The position numbers were made by a program, and so were the translations under genes. Below, piece by piece: positions 53,366 through 63,720 of a stretch of DNA of 64,000 nucleotides (the first letter of the stretch is position 1; each line of letters begins with the position of its first letter). This stretch comes from an uncultured Chryseobacterium sp. (GTDB taxonomy: Bacteria > Bacteroidota > Bacteroidia > Flavobacteriales > Weeksellaceae). The stretch lies in assembly GCA_913775525.1 (NCBI GenBank), contig CAJYLH010000017.1, forward strand, positions 1 through 64,000, given 5' to 3'. A model generated the notes under the pieces. The model searched no databases. It saw only the letters and a program-made list of their open reading frames with translations, and was not told where the DNA came from.

Positions 53366-55624
53366 ATGAAAACAACCATTCTCATTGCTGCCATATTCTT
53401 CACCGGTTTTACTTATGCCCAGGAGAAAAAAACGGATTCTGTAAAAACCAAGTCCATTGATGAAGTTACCATCACGAAACAGGTATTTAAAAAACAAAGT
53501 GACCGTTTTGTTTATGACGTAGCAGCTTCACCGGTATCGAAAGGAAATACCACGTTTGACCTTTTGAAACAAATGCCCCTGTTGTCTACCACAGATGATA
53601 AGACACTGAAAATTGCCGGAAAAAATAATGCGTTGATCTACCTTAACGGAAGAAAGACCAATATGGATGCGGAATCGCTGGTACAGTTCCTTAAAAATAC
53701 CCCGGCTGAAAACATCCAGAAAATTGAGGTGATTACGGTTCCGGGAAGTGAATATCAGGTGGAATCATCAGATGGCATCATTAATATCATCCTGAAGAAA
53801 AGAATGAGCGACGGAACCAGCGGCACCATGAGAATGTCCAACAGCCAGAATAAATACAATGCAAGCCAGGCGAGTTTTTCTGTCAACTACCGTAAGGATA
53901 AATTAGGCATCAGCTCCAGCCTCAGCGGAGGAGAAAATATTAACCCACAGTCCTATATCCTGAAGAATGGAACAGGCAATATCAGGAATGAGTCCGTAGG
54001 AAATATTGATGATCCCAATAAAAATATCGGAGGTTACCTGAATATCGATTATCAGCTGAACGATAAAAGCAACCTTGCCCTTTCATGGAATTCCTGGGCT
54101 AACAAGAGCTATAATTCTACAATCGACCTTTTAAATACCATCACCCAGTATAGCAACGGAAACCTGATTTCCACCAATTATACCCGCACCAAGAATAAGG
54201 AAGATGCCCGAAATTACAATAACTCAGTCAACCTTAATTATGAGCTGAAGCTGGACTCCCTCGGAAGCAAGCTAAATGTGAATGCAGCTTACCTCAACTA
54301 TAAAAGGTTTCAATACTCTGATAATAAAACCATGCTGCCGGGTGCTGCCAATGACTTTTCACAGATCAGTAAAAAGATCATCCAGAATATCCCGCAACGC
54401 ATCAATAACTTTTCCGGAACAGTAGATTATATCCAGAAATTTAAAAATGATTTTACATTCTCTGCGGGCGGTAATTTCAACAAGACCAAAACAGATAATG
54501 ATACCCGGAATACCACCTTCAGTTACAGCTATAATGATGACGATACATTACTGAATACACAAACAAAGGAAGATCCGAATCACTTTATTTATGATGAAAA
54601 CATTTATGGCCTTTACGTGACCTTCGAAAAGAAATTTTCTGATAAGTTTTCCGGAAAAGCCGGTGCCCGATATGAAATTACCAGCAGCCTCGGGACCTCA
54701 GATAATGCAAAACAGCCGGAATACCAGAGAATTGAACGTAACTACCAGAACCTGCTCCCTTACCTGAGCTTCAACTATGCCATCAATGATAAAAACAATC
54801 TTTCCTATTCATTTTCAAGCCGGATGAGAAGGCCGAGCTTCTGGGAACTGAATCCGGTAAAAAATATCATCACCGAAAACAATTACACCCAAAACAATCC
54901 TTTTGTAAAGGCAGCGTCTACGTATAACCAGGAACTGACCTATATGTATAAGAATTCTTATTTCCTGATTTTAAACCACTCCTTGTTTAAAAATGTTATT
55001 ACCCAGGTTCCTTTGCAAAGGACCTATATGGAAAACAATATTGAAAAGGTACAGCTGGCCTACATCAGGACCAACTTCGGGAACAAGCAGGAAATGTCTG
55101 CGATGGCCGGAATCCAGAAAACATTCTTTAAAGGCTACCTGACCACGAACTTTAATGCGGGATTCCAGCATAATATCAATAACGGGACACTGAATACAGA
55201 TCCTACTACGGGACAGGTATTCGACACCTATACCAATACAACGAAATCTACGAGTTTAATGATCCAAACGAACAATACGATCCGGCTGGACAAGAACAAA
55301 TCCTGGTTCCTCGGTGTAAATTATTTTTTCGTAGACAAGCAGCAGATCGAGCTTGGATTGCTTAAAAACCTGATGAGCCTTGATATCAGTATCAAAAAAA
55401 CCTGGAACGACTGGACCTTTGCCTTAAACCTTGAGGATGTACTGCGTACCAATATTGTAGAAATAGAAGATACACAGGCAAACGGGAACTATAATTACAT
55501 CCGTAACGACCAGTACAACAGAGGAGGCACCTTCAGCATCACCTATAACTTCGGAAATAAAAAGGTGAAGAAAGTACGGGACATCGAAGGAGCTTCCGAT
55601 GCCATCAAGAGCAGAACACGGTAA
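53366..55624 (+). CDS. TonB-dependent-receptor-like outer membrane beta-barrel protein
   Basis: A 752-residue protein with a signal peptide (to about residue 18, GFTYAQE), a plug-like domain (about 20-165: DEVTITKQVFKKQSDRFVYDV, IKIEVITVPGSEYQVESSDGIINIIL-type block) and a C-terminal beta-barrel of the OMP_b-brl_3 type (about 170-752, alternating aromatic strands, ending SITYNFGNKKVKK). No TonB box or partner SusD gene is seen. The ATG at 53366 is chosen because the promoter at 53287-53318 lies after the first in-frame ATG. Substrate unknown. Confidence 0.85.
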   Translation: MKTTILIAAIFFTGFTYAQEKKTDSVKTKSIDEVTITKQVFKKQSDRFVYDVAASPVSKGNTTFDLLKQMPLLSTTDDKTLKIAGKNNALIYLNGRKTNMDAESLVQFLKNTPAENIQKIEVITVPGSEYQVESSDGIINIILKKRMSDGTSGTMRMSNSQNKYNASQASFSVNYRKDKLGISSSLSGGENINPQSYILKNGTGNIRNESVGNIDDPNKNIGGYLNIDYQLNDKSNLALSWNSWANKSYNSTIDLLNTITQYSNGNLISTNYTRTKNKEDARNYNNSVNLNYELKLDSLGSKLNVNAAYLNYKRFQYSDNKTMLPGAANDFSQISKKIIQNIPQRINNFSGTVDYIQKFKNDFTFSAGGNFNKTKTDNDTRNTTFSYSYNDDDTLLNTQTKEDPNHFIYDENIYGLYVTFEKKFSDKFSGKAGARYEITSSLGTSDNAKQPEYQRIERNYQNLLPYLSFNYAINDKNNLSYSFSSRMRRPSFWELNPVKNIITENNYTQNNPFVKAASTYNQELTYMYKNSYFLILNHSLFKNVITQVPLQRTYMENNIEKVQLAYIRTNFGNKQEMSAMAGIQKTFFKGYLTTNFNAGFQHNINNGTLNTDPTTGQVFDTYTNTTKSTSLMIQTNNTIRLDKNKSWFLGVNYFFVDKQQIELGLLKNLMSLDISIKKTWNDWTFALNLEDVLRTNIVEIEDTQANGNYNYIRNDQYNRGGTFSITYNFGNKKVKKVRDIEGASDAIKSRTR

Positions 55625-55659
55625 GAATTATCATTCTTCATATCAATTATTTTGTTATG

Positions 55660-55688
55660 ACCTGTCGGTGAATTCCGGCAGGTTTTGT
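55660..55688 (+). terminator. Terminator of the barrel gene
   Basis: ACCTGTCGG, a 6-base loop region and CCGGCAGGT (one G-T pair) followed by TTTTG, 36 bases after the stop codon. Confidence 0.7.
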
Positions 55689-55701
55689 TATCTTTAAGAG
55701 T

Positions 55702-56550
55702 ATGGAGAGAAATATCATTTTTATAATCGGATTGGTTCTGGCTGCTTTTCAGATCGGTTGTAAGGAAAACAAGATAACAATGGGGAGTGATGCCTCATTT
55801 ATTAAAAAGGAAAATGTTCTTTATGCTGAAAACAGAAATCCTGAACTGACCATGGACCTGTATATTCCGGAAAAGCATTCCCGTGAAAATAAAGATGTAT
55901 TCATCATCATCCATGGCGGCGGCTGGCGCGGTGGCAATAAATCTGAACTGACATTTTTTACGCTGTCCATGATGAAAAAATTTCCGCATTCCGTTTTTGC
56001 CAACATCAATTACAGGCTCGCGTCAACGTCAAGATATGCATTGCCCAATCAGATCGATGACATCCGGGCTGCTATGAATTATGCAGAGAAAACACTAAAC
56101 TTTCAGCCAAGATTCATCCTGCTGGGAAACAGTGCAGGAGGTCATCTGTCTATGCTGTATGCATATAAGTCCGATCCTGATAAGAAGGTAAAAGCGGTCA
56201 TTACTATTGTGGGGCCTGCCGACCTGTCGGATCCCGGATTTAAACGTTATGATGATTACTCTTTTCTTGAAAGCCATCTGGTAGATCCCAAAGCAGCTCA
56301 TGGATCACCGATGGCATTTGCCAGTCCTGTGGCCTGGGTCAGTTCCCATTCTGCTCCTACCCTTTCTTATTACGGAATCAATGACCAGGTGGTTACCTTT
56401 ACACAAAAAAACATCCTGGATTCTGTGCTCAGTAAAAACAAGGTTCTTCATGAATCCTATGAATTTTCCGGAGGACATTCTGATTGGTACCAGGGTAAGA
56501 ACGGGGAATTTCTTATCGGGAAAGTGGAGGATTTTTTGAAGAAACTTTAA
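55702..56550 (+). CDS. Exported alpha/beta-hydrolase (esterase/BD-FAE-like)
   Basis: A 282-residue serine hydrolase with an N-terminal signal that ends in a Cys (AAFQIGCKEN, an imperfect lipobox), so possibly a lipoprotein. The oxyanion-hole motif is HGGGWRGGNK, the nucleophile elbow GNSAGGHL, the acid in GINDQVVTF and the His in SGGHSDWYQG. Best match to the acetylesterase/feruloyl-esterase-like fold. It could remove ester groups from a plant or algal polysaccharide and act with the GH43 protein next to it; that link is inferred from position. Confidence 0.82.
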   Translation: MERNIIFIIGLVLAAFQIGCKENKITMGSDASFIKKENVLYAENRNPELTMDLYIPEKHSRENKDVFIIIHGGGWRGGNKSELTFFTLSMMKKFPHSVFANINYRLASTSRYALPNQIDDIRAAMNYAEKTLNFQPRFILLGNSAGGHLSMLYAYKSDPDKKVKAVITIVGPADLSDPGFKRYDDYSFLESHLVDPKAAHGSPMAFASPVAWVSSHSAPTLSYYGINDQVVTFTQKNILDSVLSKNKVLHESYEFSGGHSDWYQGKNGEFLIGKVEDFLKKL

Positions 56551-56574
56551 TATAAGTCCAAAATCTTAAAAGAT

Positions 56575-56601
56575 AAAACCATCGCTGTGAGTGATGGTTT
56601 T
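56575..56601. terminator. Hairpin terminator between converging genes
   Basis: AAAACCATC pairs with GATGGTTTT, with T-tracts on the plus strand. It lies between the esterase and GH43 genes. Confidence 0.8.
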
Positions 56602-56634
56602 TTTATATGATTCTATGTTCAGTCAATTAATATA

Positions 56635-58392
56635 TTACTCCGATTTCACAATTTCTGTGCGCTCCGAAATCCCATTGGCGTTAAATGCTTCAATCTGGAA
56701 ATAGTAGGCATCGGTACGGTCTGCTCCGGTAAAGAAATATTCGTTCTTTCCATACACCATGATGCTGCCATACATTTTGTCCGGGGATTTGCCCCAGGAA
56801 ATGACATAGCCGTCCGCATCAGGATTTTGCTGCCATTTCATCCAGATGCTTCTTCTTTCCCCATATTTCTTGGGATCTGCTCTTAATGGGACAAAGTTCT
56901 GTACTTTAGCAGGAACAGCACCCGGACCTTTTCCGAAGACCCTGAATCCGCTTAAGGCAAATTTTCCGGTCGGCATTTTCAGGTTTTCCATTTTCAGGAA
57001 CCGTGCCTGTGCAGGCTTTTCAAGCTCTATATAATCGTGAGGAACATCTTTGGTATTTTTGCTTTTATCTACGATAACATGCCATTTTTTACCATCGCTG
57101 GAACCGTAAATTTTATACTGATGCATCTTTCCGAGTGTTTTACCCATAAATTCTGCGTCCTGGTCCGCATAATTGATCTGGATCGCATTGATGGTGGATA
57201 CTTCACCCAGATCAGTCTGGAACCACTCCCCTGAGTTGCCGCTTTTGGCGCTCCAATAGGTTTTTATATCTTCATCTACAGCATAATTAGGCTGATATCC
57301 GCCTAACGTAGATGATACCTGTACAGGCTTATTGTAGTTCAGGAGCATCCATCCAGCAAACAATCCTTTGGAAAAATCTTTTCCCTGGGCATACTGAGGC
57401 AGGTAAGTAGGATAATCCCCATACGCTGTGTTGCAGTACATCACATCATCTTGATCAAATCCGGCCGGCCAGATGCCTAATCTTCTCTCGAAATTATTTT
57501 TGGTGGAAATGAATATCGTGGAGATATGCCACCAGTTTTTATAGTTATCTTCAAAAGTAGCTCCGTGCCCTGCCCCGCGTGCAAAACCTCCGGGCTTATA
57601 GGAAAACGGATTGTGCTGTTGGTATTCAAACCCCTCCAGAGGATTCTTGCTGACATATACCCCATCCGAATAGCCGCTGAATTCAGTAGCCGGCGCACCA
57701 TACTGCATATAATATTTGCCGTTATGCTTGGTCATCCAAGCTCCTTCCACAAAAGGCTGCAGGAAAACATTATCATTATATTCCCCGAAACGTTCCCAGC
57801 CATGATCTTCAGGCTTCAGTCTCACAATAGGTTTTACAAACCCTTCAGACTGAAGAGTTTTTACTTTCACTTCAGTCCCTAGCAGAGGCCATTCGTTGCT
57901 GGATCCCCAGTAGAGGTATAATTTATTCTTATCTTCATCATAATGAAAAGCAGGATCCCAGGCACCGACTTTAAGCGTATCTACCGCTATTTTCCAGTCG
58001 TCTTTGGTAGGGTTCGTACTCTTCCAGACCGGGAAATCCTGTTCCCAGGTAGATCCGAACACATACAAGGTATCTTTCATTTTCCAGACGGCAGGTGCAT
58101 TCAGGTCATGGATGTATTTATTGTCCCTCAGGAATTTCCTTTTTACGAATTTCCAGTCGAGCATATCGTCACTGTACCAGTATCCCTCCTGATTGGTAGA
58201 AAACAGGAACAGTTTGTTTTTAAAATTGACAATCACCGGATCTGCTGTAGCCCGATGTTTCCCCTGTTTTGAGAACACTTCAAACGGGGTATATCCGTAA
58301 TCGATATTGATGGGGTTACAGAATGTTTTCTGCTGGGCCTGTGAGAAAAAACAAATGCAGATACCCAGGCTTACCAATAGCTTTCTTATCAT
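56635..58392 (-). CDS. Exported GH43-family glycoside hydrolase with F5/8-type and Fn3-like domains
   Basis: A 585-residue protein with a signal peptide (to about residue 19, CFFSQAQQ). The five-blade GH43 propeller covers about 25-345, with the catalytic Asp in RATADPVIV, the pKa-tuning Asp in GAWDPAFHY and the acid Glu in VEGAWMTKH. A discoidin/F5/8 type C carbohydrate-binding domain follows (about 365-485: STLGGYQPNYAVDEDIKTYWSA), then a fibronectin-III-like domain (about 500-585). GH43 members cleave arabinose- or xylose-containing glycans; exact substrate not readable. A -7 element TAACTTTG is at 58413-58420 on the minus strand. Confidence 0.87.
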   Translation of the reverse strand: MIRKLLVSLGICICFFSQAQQKTFCNPINIDYGYTPFEVFSKQGKHRATADPVIVNFKNKLFLFSTNQEGYWYSDDMLDWKFVKRKFLRDNKYIHDLNAPAVWKMKDTLYVFGSTWEQDFPVWKSTNPTKDDWKIAVDTLKVGAWDPAFHYDEDKNKLYLYWGSSNEWPLLGTEVKVKTLQSEGFVKPIVRLKPEDHGWERFGEYNDNVFLQPFVEGAWMTKHNGKYYMQYGAPATEFSGYSDGVYVSKNPLEGFEYQQHNPFSYKPGGFARGAGHGATFEDNYKNWWHISTIFISTKNNFERRLGIWPAGFDQDDVMYCNTAYGDYPTYLPQYAQGKDFSKGLFAGWMLLNYNKPVQVSSTLGGYQPNYAVDEDIKTYWSAKSGNSGEWFQTDLGEVSTINAIQINYADQDAEFMGKTLGKMHQYKIYGSSDGKKWHVIVDKSKNTKDVPHDYIELEKPAQARFLKMENLKMPTGKFALSGFRVFGKGPGAVPAKVQNFVPLRADPKKYGERRSIWMKWQQNPDADGYVISWGKSPDKMYGSIMVYGKNEYFFTGADRTDAYYFQIEAFNANGISERTEIVKSE

Positions 58393-58459
58393 AACAACAT
58401 TTTACATTCTTACAAAGTTAGTGTAATTTTTTAAGCCGTTCCTGGCCTGTGATCATGAA

Positions 58460-58492
58460 AAATGTTCTGAATACAGGGTATTCAGAACATTT
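58460..58492 (-). terminator. Terminator of the ctlX-like gene
   Basis: Perfect 15-bp arms (58460-58474 and 58478-58492) with a 3-base loop. On the minus strand the stem is followed by a short T-run. Confidence 0.85.
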
Positions 58493-58509
58493 AAATTATT
58501 TTTATTGAC

Positions 58510-59433
58510 TTATTTTTTCGGCAGGAAAACCTCAGCCAGCATGCATCGGGCACTGCCTCCGCCATTCACTTCGATGGTATGTAAATCCGAATAAATGATT
58601 TCGCAATATTTTTCGATCGCTGAAAGCTGGTCGTTGCTTAATGAACGATACGCCGTTTCGCTCATGACCAGGAACTTTTCACCATCCTTATTCTGTACCT
58701 GAAGCATATTTCCGGCAAACCGGTGCATCTGTTCTTCCGAGATTTCAATGATTTCCTTTCCTGAATTCTTGATGGTCTCTATTACCTTGGCTCTTTCCAG
58801 TTCATCATCGATGCAATCCAGGCAGATCACTACAAATTGATCTGCAACACACATCATTACATTGGTATGATAAATTGGAAATCTTTCTGAACCCACAGTC
58901 TGATAAGAATGAAAAACGACCGGAGTAAAGCCATATTTTCCACAGAATTCCCGGAACAGGTTTTCATCCAGCCTCAGGGAAACCGAACCGTAAGCAATTT
59001 TGTGGTCGTGGTCAAAAATCATACTTCCTGTTCCTTCCAGATAATGCCCCTGAATTTCCGGAAATGACCAGTCATCAATCTCAGTTACCTGAAAGCCCTG
59101 GTTTCTGATGCTTTCGATAATATCTTCGCGCCTTTCCACTCTTCTGTTGGTGGCGAACATCGGATACAGGACTACCTTTCCGTCCCGGTGGAAACTCACC
59201 CAGTTATTCGGGAAAATAGAATCCGGCGTATGAGGTTCTGCCGTATCTTTTATGGCAATCACAGTGATTCCTTTGCTTCTGAGTTTTTCTGCAAAAGTTT
59301 TGAATTCTGCCAATGCCTTTTCCTGGATATCCAGTGCTTTCTGCTCGATCTGGAAATAATTGTTTTCTGCCGTTTCCGCATTAAAACCGAAGGCTATTGG
59401 TTCTATCATGAGTACTGTATCTGTTGTCTGCAT
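58510..59433 (-). CDS. ctlX: Citrulline/arginine-type guanidino-modifying hydrolase (CtlX-like)
   Basis: A 307-residue protein of the arginine deiminase/amidinotransferase fold, closest in layout to CtlX, linked to citrulline utilisation. Signatures: MIEPIAFGFNAETAENNYFQ at the N-terminus, HYLEGTGSMIFD (Glu), IYHTNVMMCVADQFVVICLD (His), and the C-terminal active-site Cys in GGGSARCMLAEVF. Substrate assignment is from family only. Its 5' side carries an octameric repeat. A second enzyme of the same superfamily is encoded directly upstream. Confidence 0.87.
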   Translation of the reverse strand: MQTTDTVLMIEPIAFGFNAETAENNYFQIEQKALDIQEKALAEFKTFAEKLRSKGITVIAIKDTAEPHTPDSIFPNNWVSFHRDGKVVLYPMFATNRRVERREDIIESIRNQGFQVTEIDDWSFPEIQGHYLEGTGSMIFDHDHKIAYGSVSLRLDENLFREFCGKYGFTPVVFHSYQTVGSERFPIYHTNVMMCVADQFVVICLDCIDDELERAKVIETIKNSGKEIIEISEEQMHRFAGNMLQVQNKDGEKFLVMSETAYRSLSNDQLSAIEKYCEIIYSDLHTIEVNGGGSARCMLAEVFLPKK

Positions 59434-59441
59434 TTTTTTTG

Positions 59442-59481
59442 ATTTGAAATTTAAAGATTGAAAGATTAAGAGATTAAATCT
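59442..59481 (-). repeat. Octameric AT-rich repeat in the ctlX-like leader
   Basis: Five 8-base units: ATTTGAAA, TTTAAAGA, TTGAAAGA, TTAAGAGA, TTAAATCT. They begin 9 bases before the start codon of the minus-strand gene. The array resembles the one before cysS. Confidence 0.55.
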
Positions 59482-59490
59482 TCTGTATTT

Positions 59491-60405
59491 TTACTCTCTC
59501 ACTAACGGCATCGTAGAACACCTCAGCAGGCCTCCCATTTTTGAGATCTCACGGTAAGGGATTTCTTCTACAGTCATTCCCCATTCATTTCTGAGATAGT
59601 TGTTCATACGGGTGAAAGACCGGTCTGAGACCACCACGTCAGGAGCAATGGAAAAAATGTTCGGGAACATTTCAAACATTTCTTCATCATTGATGTGGAA
59701 GCAGTTTTCTTCACCGAAGATATCAATGATCAGTCGGTAGTCACTTTCATCTACGAATCCGTTCTTGTAAATGATGCATTTATCCTCTCCTACCGGATTA
59801 AATGTGCAGTCCAAATGCAAAATACCTTCATAAGGGATCTTGTCATTTTTTCTCAGCTCAAGGTCAATGATCCTTTTCTTGGGAAAATATTCTTTGAGGA
59901 TTTCGATGGCATATTCGTTTGTCCTTGCCGTTTTGTAGCTCCGGTAATCTTCACTGAAGCATGTGCCGATAAAGAGGAAGTCATCCCAAACAATAACGTC
60001 TCCCCCTTCAATGTGCGCGGTTTCCGGGAGATTGATGATTTTTCTCCATGCCACTTTTTCAAACACTTTCTGGTAAGCGTCCTGCTCATCTGCCCGGTCT
60101 GCAATCACATTGGAAATGATCATCTTGTCATCGATTACAAAGGCTACATCCCTTGCAAAGACCTGATTATAATGCTCGATAATGCTCGGGCGGAGTACCT
60201 CTACATCATATTTTTTAAGAACGGCCTCAAAGGCGTTCATTTCACTGATGATATCCTGCTCTTTCGGATAGATGTTATTTTGAATGGAATGGTATGACTT
60301 GGCATCATAACTTTCGTCCAGGACAGGGACTGGGCCCATTGAATTGGGCTGGCCTAAAACCACTGTTTTCAGTCTTCCCGTTTCATTTTTTATATTTAGT
60401 TTCAT
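59491..60405 (-). CDS. Dimethylarginine dimethylaminohydrolase / arginine deiminase superfamily protein
   Basis: A 304-residue enzyme of the guanidino-modifying superfamily. Catalytic parts are visible: HIEGGDVIVWDD (the Glu/Asp site), GILHLDCTFNP (His) and GGLLRCSTMPL (nucleophilic Cys). It hydrolyses or transfers the guanidine group of arginine or a derivative. The ATG at 60405 (MKLNIKN) is chosen over 60453, because the promoter at 60425-60453 overlaps the longer version. Co-directional with, and 57 bases before, the CtlX-like gene, which suggests one operon for arginine/citrulline breakdown. Confidence 0.85.
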   Translation of the reverse strand: MKLNIKNETGRLKTVVLGQPNSMGPVPVLDESYDAKSYHSIQNNIYPKEQDIISEMNAFEAVLKKYDVEVLRPSIIEHYNQVFARDVAFVIDDKMIISNVIADRADEQDAYQKVFEKVAWRKIINLPETAHIEGGDVIVWDDFLFIGTCFSEDYRSYKTARTNEYAIEILKEYFPKKRIIDLELRKNDKIPYEGILHLDCTFNPVGEDKCIIYKNGFVDESDYRLIIDIFGEENCFHINDEEMFEMFPNIFSIAPDVVVSDRSFTRMNNYLRNEWGMTVEEIPYREISKMGGLLRCSTMPLVRE

Positions 60406-60424
60406 AGGAATTTTATGGAAAATA

Positions 60425-60453
60425 CAAATATAAGTAAAGGGCTGAACCCACAA
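60425..60453 (-). promoter_or_regulatory. Promoter of the guanidino-hydrolase operon
   Basis: On the minus strand TTG (60451-60453), an 18-base spacer and TATATTTG (60425-60432), 20 bases before the start codon at 60405. Confidence 0.7.
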
Positions 60454-60690
60454 AACTTTTGTATTTTCCCGGTACTTTAATTATTTATCCTGTAAAATAA
60501 AGCTATGCAGTTTTTACTTCGGAGAATTCCTCAATAACAATTGTTTTACCCTTTTAGACCTTACATTTTCAGATATTTTTAATAATATTCCGCATTGCAT
60601 AAAATAAAAAAAATTTCATATTGATTATTTTCATAATTTAGGGATATAGTTCAGAGGGGACTATTTTCATTAACATCAAAACCAAAAACT

Positions 60691-60855
60691 ATGAACAGAA
60701 AAAAAGAAGTGCTGAAGAATGCACAGAAATTAGACAGAACCCATCAGAAATCCATTTTGGGCGGTGTAACAGCACCGGGAAGACGCTGCTGTGAGTATGA
60801 TGACACAACAGGACAATGTACAGTCTGGACTTGTACAAAATGCTATTGTCCTTAG
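60691..60855 (+). CDS. Double-glycine-leader Cys-rich peptide (bacteriocin/RiPP-precursor-like)
   Basis: A 54-residue gene running ATG (60691) to TAG (60855). The leader, residues 1-25, is Lys/Arg/Gln rich and ends KLDRTHQKSILGG, the L-x-R-x-x-Q-K-x-I-x-GG pattern of Bacteroidota peptide precursors cut at GG by peptidase-containing ABC exporters. The predicted core, residues 26-54, has six cysteines (33, 34, 43, 48, 51, 53), including CC near its start and CTKCYCP at its end, plus several Thr. No modification enzyme, immunity gene or exporter is in the window, so maturation genes must be elsewhere. A weak promoter (TTG 60621-60623, TATAGTTC 60645-60652) precedes it. It has its own terminator. 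Confidence 0.72.
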   Translation: MNRKKEVLKNAQKLDRTHQKSILGGVTAPGRRCCEYDDTTGQCTVWTCTKCYCP

Positions 60856-60875
60856 ATAAATTTTTAATAAAGAAG

Positions 60876-60898
60876 AAGGCTGCCGAGCGGGCAGCCTT
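60876..60898. terminator. Bidirectional terminator of the peptide gene and gltA
   Basis: AAGGCTGCC (60876-60884) pairs with GGCAGCCTT (60890-60898). It has a T-tract on the plus strand and an A/G-rich tract on the other. Confidence 0.85.
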
Positions 60899-60918
60899 TC
60901 TTGTATATGATCGGGATA

Positions 60919-62205
60919 TTATCTGTTGGTAATATCGATATAGTCTCTTTTCTGAGCTCCCTGATATACCTGTCTCGGTCTTCCGATAGGATCTCCTTTC
61001 AGCCTCATTTCTTTCCATTGGGCAATCCATCCCGGTAATCTTCCTAAGGCAAACATTACGGTAAACATTTCAGTAGGGATTCCTAATGCACGGTAAATGA
61101 TTCCTGAATAGAAGTCTACGTTCGGATACAGTTTTCTTTCAACGAAGTATTCATCTTCAAGCGCTACTTTTTCCAACTGCATGGCAATATCCAAAGCTTT
61201 GTCCTGGATTCCCAGTGCATTCAGGATGTCGTCTGCTGCCTTCTTGATGATTTTTGCTCTAGGATCGAAGTTCTTGTATACTCTGTGACCAAAGCCCATC
61301 AAACGGAAGCTGTCATTTTTATCTTTGGCTTTAGCAACCCACTTGTTAACATCTCCACCATCTTTCTCAATCAGCTCAAGCATTTCGATTACCGCCTGGT
61401 TTGCACCCCCGTGAAGTGGCCCCCAAAGAGCTGAAACCCCTGAAGCGATAGAAGCGAATAGACCGGTATGGGCAGAACCTACCATTCTTACTGTTGAAGT
61501 AGAACAGTTCTGTTCGTGATCCGCATGAAGGATCAGTAATTTATCCAATGCATCTACCACTACCGGATTCATTTCAAATTCCTGGTTAGGAAGTCTGAAA
61601 GCCATTTTGTAGAAGTTTTCCACATAGTTCAGGCTGTTATCTCCGTGATTAAGCGGCAATCCCTGGGTTTTTCTGTACGTCCATGCACAAAGGTGAGAGA
61701 ATTTGGCAATCAGCAGTTCGGCTGCGTGATCCATTTCTTCTTTAGAGTTTACATTTACTGCTTTAGGATTGAAAGCAGTCAGTGCAGAAGTCATGGAAGA
61801 AAGAACTCCCATAGGGTGCGCAGAGCGAGGGAAAGCATCGATGATTTTTTTCATCTCCTCTGCGATAAAGTTGTATTGTTTAATATTATTCTCAAAAGTC
61901 CCGTATTGATCCTGAGTCGGCAACTCGCCGTGCAGTAACAGGTACATTACTTCTGTAAAGTTAGATTTTTCAGCAATCTGTTCGATAGGATATCCTCTAT
62001 AGAAAAGCTCTCCCTGATCTCCGTCCAAATAAGTGATTTCGCTGATGGTGGCTCCGGTATTTTTATATCCCAGATCCAATGTGATCAGACCGGTCTGGTC
62101 TCTTAATTTTGAAATATCAATTCCTCTGTCCCCGATAGTACTATCCACGATGGGATATTCATACGAATTACCGCCGTAATTCAATATTACTTTGTTGTCT
62201 GACAT
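60919..62205 (-). CDS. gltA: Citrate synthase
   Basis: A 428-residue type I (hexameric-type length) citrate synthase, which condenses acetyl-CoA and oxaloacetate at the entry of the TCA cycle. The active-site blocks are HADHEQNCSTSTVRMVGS (His/Asn), MGFGHRVYKNFDPRA (His) and the GRLPGWIAQWKEM segment near the C-terminus, which carries catalytic and substrate Arg residues. Length is normal. Stops 20 bases before a bidirectional hairpin. Confidence 0.97.
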   Translation of the reverse strand: MSDNKVILNYGGNSYEYPIVDSTIGDRGIDISKLRDQTGLITLDLGYKNTGATISEITYLDGDQGELFYRGYPIEQIAEKSNFTEVMYLLLHGELPTQDQYGTFENNIKQYNFIAEEMKKIIDAFPRSAHPMGVLSSMTSALTAFNPKAVNVNSKEEMDHAAELLIAKFSHLCAWTYRKTQGLPLNHGDNSLNYVENFYKMAFRLPNQEFEMNPVVVDALDKLLILHADHEQNCSTSTVRMVGSAHTGLFASIASGVSALWGPLHGGANQAVIEMLELIEKDGGDVNKWVAKAKDKNDSFRLMGFGHRVYKNFDPRAKIIKKAADDILNALGIQDKALDIAMQLEKVALEDEYFVERKLYPNVDFYSGIIYRALGIPTEMFTVMFALGRLPGWIAQWKEMRLKGDPIGRPRQVYQGAQKRDYIDITNR

Positions 62206-62244
62206 TATTTATTTTTTTTCTAAATATACTACTTATTACAAAAT

Positions 62245-62272
62245 ACGGCAAACAAAAAATTTCGCTTGCCGT
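62245..62272 (-). terminator. Terminator of eno
   Basis: ACGGCAA at 62245-62251 pairs with TTGCCGT at 62266-62272. It lies between the enolase stop and the gltA start on the minus strand. Confidence 0.6.
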
Positions 62273-62291
62273 TATTTATAAATTCGATTTA

Positions 62292-63623
<1,332 letters not shown>

Positions 63624-63720
63624 TTAAATTTTCGGGTTATTTCCGGGCTTATTTATAGAATAGGTGTAAGTTAAATTTTAGTTAATTTTAGAAATCTGTG
63701 TCTTGATATTTTATTTGAAA

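Noticed and set aside
51298..58392. Polysaccharide utilisation locus of Sus type
   Set aside because: There is a barrel protein, an esterase and a GH43, but no SusD homologue and no sensor/regulator, and the genes are on mixed strands with terminators between them.
59695..60297. 200-codon plus-strand frame opposite the guanidino hydrolase
   Set aside because: The minus-strand gene carries all catalytic motifs and a matched promoter; the opposite frame has none.
60689..61030. 113-codon minus-strand frame covering the peptide gene and the gltA tail
   Set aside because: It overlaps the conserved citrate synthase C-terminus and a terminator, whereas the plus-strand peptide gene has a leader, Cys core and flanking signals.
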